From: Bacteroidota bacterium
GTDB taxonomy: Bacteria; Bacteroidota; Bacteroidia; AKYH767-A; OLB10
Reading direction: 5' to 3'
DNA length: 64,000 nucleotides
Assembly (NCBI GenBank): GCA_016709725.1
Contig: JADJMG010000018.1
Location: forward strand, 1 to 64,000
The position numbers were made by a program, and so were the translations under genes. The notes below the pieces were generated by a model that worked only from the letters and a program-made list of their open reading frames with translations, was not told the origin of the DNA and did no database searches. Shown piece by piece: positions 61,138 to 64,000 of this stretch (the stretch's first letter is position 1; each line of letters starts with the position of its first letter).

Positions 61138-64000
61138 AGTAATTGCAGTAATCACAAATGGACTTGTTGATACAGCTGTATCACATGCAATATTGATTAA
61201 TTCAATAGTTCCAGTGCTTGCTCCTGCTGGTACAGTGGCACTAATTTCACCATCATTTACAATTGAGAAAGAAGCACTCATCCCATTAAAGTTAACGACA
61301 TCTACACCGTTAAATCCAGTTCCAGTAATCGTAACTACCGTACCACTTGTTCCAGAAGTAGGTGTAAAATTGGAAATGACTAAATCGTTTGGCTGATTAA
61401 TGCCTAAATATAATGAATCAGTACATCCATTCGGATTAGTTGCCAACACTAAGTATGTCCCAGAAGTTAAACCAGAAATATCTTGTGTGGTACTTCCATT
61501 TGACCATAAATAAGTATTATTTCCAGTAAGTGAAACTGAAGAAGTACCATCTGTGAAAGCAGGTTGCACTGTCCACACACGAGGAGTAGTATAGATCCCT
61601 GATTCATAATTAAATGAACCTGTAGCAGTGAAATGTGAGCCCGAAACACTATTAGGAGCGAAGAATGAACCCGCATTTAAATGTCCACTCGAATAACGAT
61701 CATTGGTTGGTAATGTATATCCATCCAAACCACCATTCACGATAGCAGCACCCAATCCAGATCCAAAGAAAATTGCATCTACAGGAATAGTTGAAGAGTC
61801 AATAGCTACAGAAGGCACATCGAACACACCAACTGCATCTGCATTTGCACCTCCATTTCCAAGACTACCGCCAATACTTCCAAAACCATCTCCAGCGGTT
61901 GTCGTTGTATTTATGATTCTTAATTTCGTTCCAGTAGGCGACATTGAAGATCCACCAACATAGAACACTTCTCCAGTGGTAACTACCCACTACTTATTTG
62001 GAACGCATAAGATAATACTCCACCTGCTCTCCAACCTTTCGTTGTTGCAGTACCATTGTTAGCAACCACTATAGTATAAGGTGTAACACCAAAGTCAATA
62101 TTTTTTGTAGCAATAAGCTCAACCCATTCAAAAGGAGCATCTGTTCCAGCAGGATCTGCAAGAAACTCTGAAATTAATAAACCTGGATTTGGTGCAGGAC
62201 TGATTGGATCATTCGAAGCAGCAATATCAATAGCACCTGTTGATCCGCCGAAGCAATCCACATCTGTACTTGAATTACTGATAATGTGAAAGGCGCAGGA
62301 TCGGTAAGTGTAAATATTCTGACAACCCACAACCAAAAGAATCCACGACTACTACATTATAAATTCCTGCGGGAACACCGGTAATGCTACTTGTAGTGGC
62401 TGTCGTATTCCAGAAATAACTATAAGGCATCATTCCTCCAGTTGCCGTTGCTGTTACACTTCCTGTAGAAGCACCTGTACAACCAGGATCTACTCCACTT
62501 AATGTTACTGAAAACAGGAGGATCAATCAACGTAAAGATCGATTGTCCGGCACAAGAATTATTATCAATAATAGTCACTGTATACTCCGGCTGCAAGTCC
62601 ACTAATATCTTCAGTAGTGGCTCCATTGCTCCAAGTAATTGAATAAGGACTTGTTCCGCCGATTTACAGTTAAATCTATACTTCCATCCAATAGCCATTA
62701 CAAGTTACATTCGTGATGAATCCGTCCCAATTATATTTCCGGTTTCAGCAACAACATAAGTTATTGTAGCTGGACAATTGCGCATCACTTACTGTCACGG
62801 TATAAGTACCAGCTATCAATCCAAAAATATCTTCTGAATTAGCACCATTACTCCATGTAATAACATAGGAGGTAAGCCACCGCTTAACTGTTATGTCTAC
62901 ACTTCCATCAGAAGCACCAAAGCAGGTAGCTGGACTTGAAACACCCGTAACACTAGGTGCGATGCATGCCTGGATGATAAAGAAGGTATCTACACTCATG
63001 GTAAAACAAGTAGGACTTGTATACACTTACAAAGCCGGTATCAGACCCTGGTGGAACGATAGCATCAATTTGAAAATCGCTGATAACAGTATATGAAGTT
63101 GCCTAACATCAGTAGCTCCAGTGAATCCACTTCCATTAATGGTTACCAATACTCCGGCACCACCGCTGTTGGGTACAAAATTACTGATAACAATTTGTGC
63201 TGGATCATTGATGAATTCAATTCCACCAGTGACACAACCGTTCGCATCGTCAATATTAAAGAAATAGAAATTCGCTGGTTGGTTAATTATATCTTCCGTA
63301 ACATCTCCCGTTGACCAACCAAAAATATATGGTGGCGTACCTCCTGAAACTGTTAAGTCGATAGCACCATCACTGCGCCATAGCATGATGTGAGTTACTG
63401 AAGTTGTATATGTTTAAATCGTTAGGTTGATTTACAAAAATGATGCGGATGTCACTTGCATCCATTAGCATCCGTAACGGTAACCATATACGTTCCCGGC
63501 CATGATAGCATTACGATCTTCGTTGATGTCAGCATCATTCCATAAAAAGTATAGGGAGTTTGTCCGCGCCAACCGTTAAATCAATAGATCCATTATTTCC
63601 ACCGAAGCAACTCACATCAAAAACGGTTGCACTCAATGTCATTGCAGTTGGCGCATTGATGACTGCAGTTAATAAAGCAGTACAACCTGTATTGGTTGTG
63701 GCGGTAACCGTATATGTACCGGCGGCTAATCCTGAAATATCTTCAGAAGTAGCTCCCGTTCGACCATAAAAAGTATTGCTACTTGTTAAATTTACTGAGG
63801 AGGTTCCATGAGATGCGGGAATAGAAGTTGCCCAAGCTCTTTGAGAAAAGCTCCACTTAAAGTATTATAACCAGCAGTCGCTAAAACATGAATATCATTT
63901 GTACCAGCATCTGGAGCAATGAAACTTGCCGTTTGCAAACGACCACCAGCATAACGATCATTTGTAGGTAATGTAAATCCATCGAGACCTCCATTCACTA
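60559..64000 (-). CDS. Second giant surface protein, 3' part: SprB-like repeats, lamin-tail, IPT/TIG and dockerin-like module; many frameshifts; runs off right edge
   Basis: On the minus strand from the right edge, pieces in changing frames encode a lamin-tail-like domain end (GGLDGFTLPTNDRYAGG), SprB-like repeats and an IPT/TIG piece (QIVISNFVPNSGGAGVLVTI). More SprB-like repeats follow (TCFGASDGSVDITV, CFGGSTGAIDIAA). A second lamin-tail domain comes next (LLISEFLADPAGTDAPFEWV to GGLDGYTLPTNDRYSSG), then another repeat and a full IPT/TIG domain (DLVISNFTPTSGTSGTVVTI). The end module closes with VGSIHPF. From 61968 down to 60559 the frame is clean; to the right it breaks about every 200-300 bases. 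Deletions such as AA to A near 63375 explain some breaks. It is probably one large adhesin-like gene poorly sequenced here, though real decay cannot be excluded. Confidence 0.65.

Noticed and set aside
1..64000. tRNA, rRNA or tmRNA genes
   Set aside because: I looked for T-loop-like GGTTCGAATCC words and long conserved rRNA segments in the spacers and saw none. A covariance-model search would be needed to be certain.
1..64000. Insertion sequences, prophage, or a defence system
   Set aside because: No transposase, integrase, phage structural, restriction or other defence gene is recognisable. The HNH-like gene at 10650 is isolated and lacks partners.

Overview
The window is about 64 kb of an AT-rich Bacteroidota chromosome, probably from an uncultured member assembled from error-prone reads. 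Four things point to Bacteroidota. Surface proteins end in type IX secretion (T9SS) C-terminal domains and carry SprB-like repeats. acpP-fabF-rnc lies divergent to purN. The lysyl-tRNA synthetase has the C-terminal extension I associate with this phylum. Some starts carry TAnnTTTG -7-type sequences just upstream. I would not name a genus.

Layout. (1) 1-2.9 kb: two overlapping APC amino-acid permease genes, the second cut off by a block of homopolymer-rich, GC-rich sequence (about 2888-4090) that looks like a sequencing or assembly artefact. (2) 4.7-7.6 kb: a TonB-dependent receptor of haem/haemoglobin type and a small secreted partner. (3) 8-21 kb: housekeeping genes: rnc, fabF, acpP, a NUMOD4/HNH-like gene, purN, dxs, asnS, rpoN, a PAP2-like membrane protein and lysS. 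The spaces between them hold dispersed repeats. (4) 21.6-32.3 kb: envelope and secreted proteins: an outer-membrane-type protein, an M28 peptidase with PDZ domain, a carboxypeptidase-regulatory-like protein, an M4 (thermolysin-like) T9SS peptidase, an SGNH hydrolase, a Cys-rich lipoprotein and an aldo/keto reductase. (5) 33-35.5 kb: nrdA. (6) 35.7-64 kb: a surface-protein region. It holds two paralogous secreted propeller-like proteins (one fused to a beta-helix), a cystathionine gamma-synthase/lyase gene, a giant beta-helix/Ig-like/lectin-like/SprB protein of about 4,500 residues, a divergent two-component system, and a second very large SprB/lamin-tail/IPT protein that runs off the right edge.

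Many genes appear broken: nrdA, the M4 peptidase, the SGNH hydrolase, the lipoprotein, the histidine kinase and both giant proteins. In most cases the reading frame is restored by adding or removing one base in a short homopolymer. I therefore read them as intact genes with sequencing indels, and annotate whole genes across the shifts.

The most interesting biology is in the last 28 kb. The two giant proteins end in the same roughly 190-residue cassette with dockerin-like calcium loops instead of a T9SS type A domain. The DNA of that cassette and the following terminator is duplicated at about 93% identity, 18.4 kb apart in the same orientation. A sensor kinase/response regulator pair sits between them, divergent from the first giant gene. 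A third protein carries a diverged, truncated version of the same cassette.
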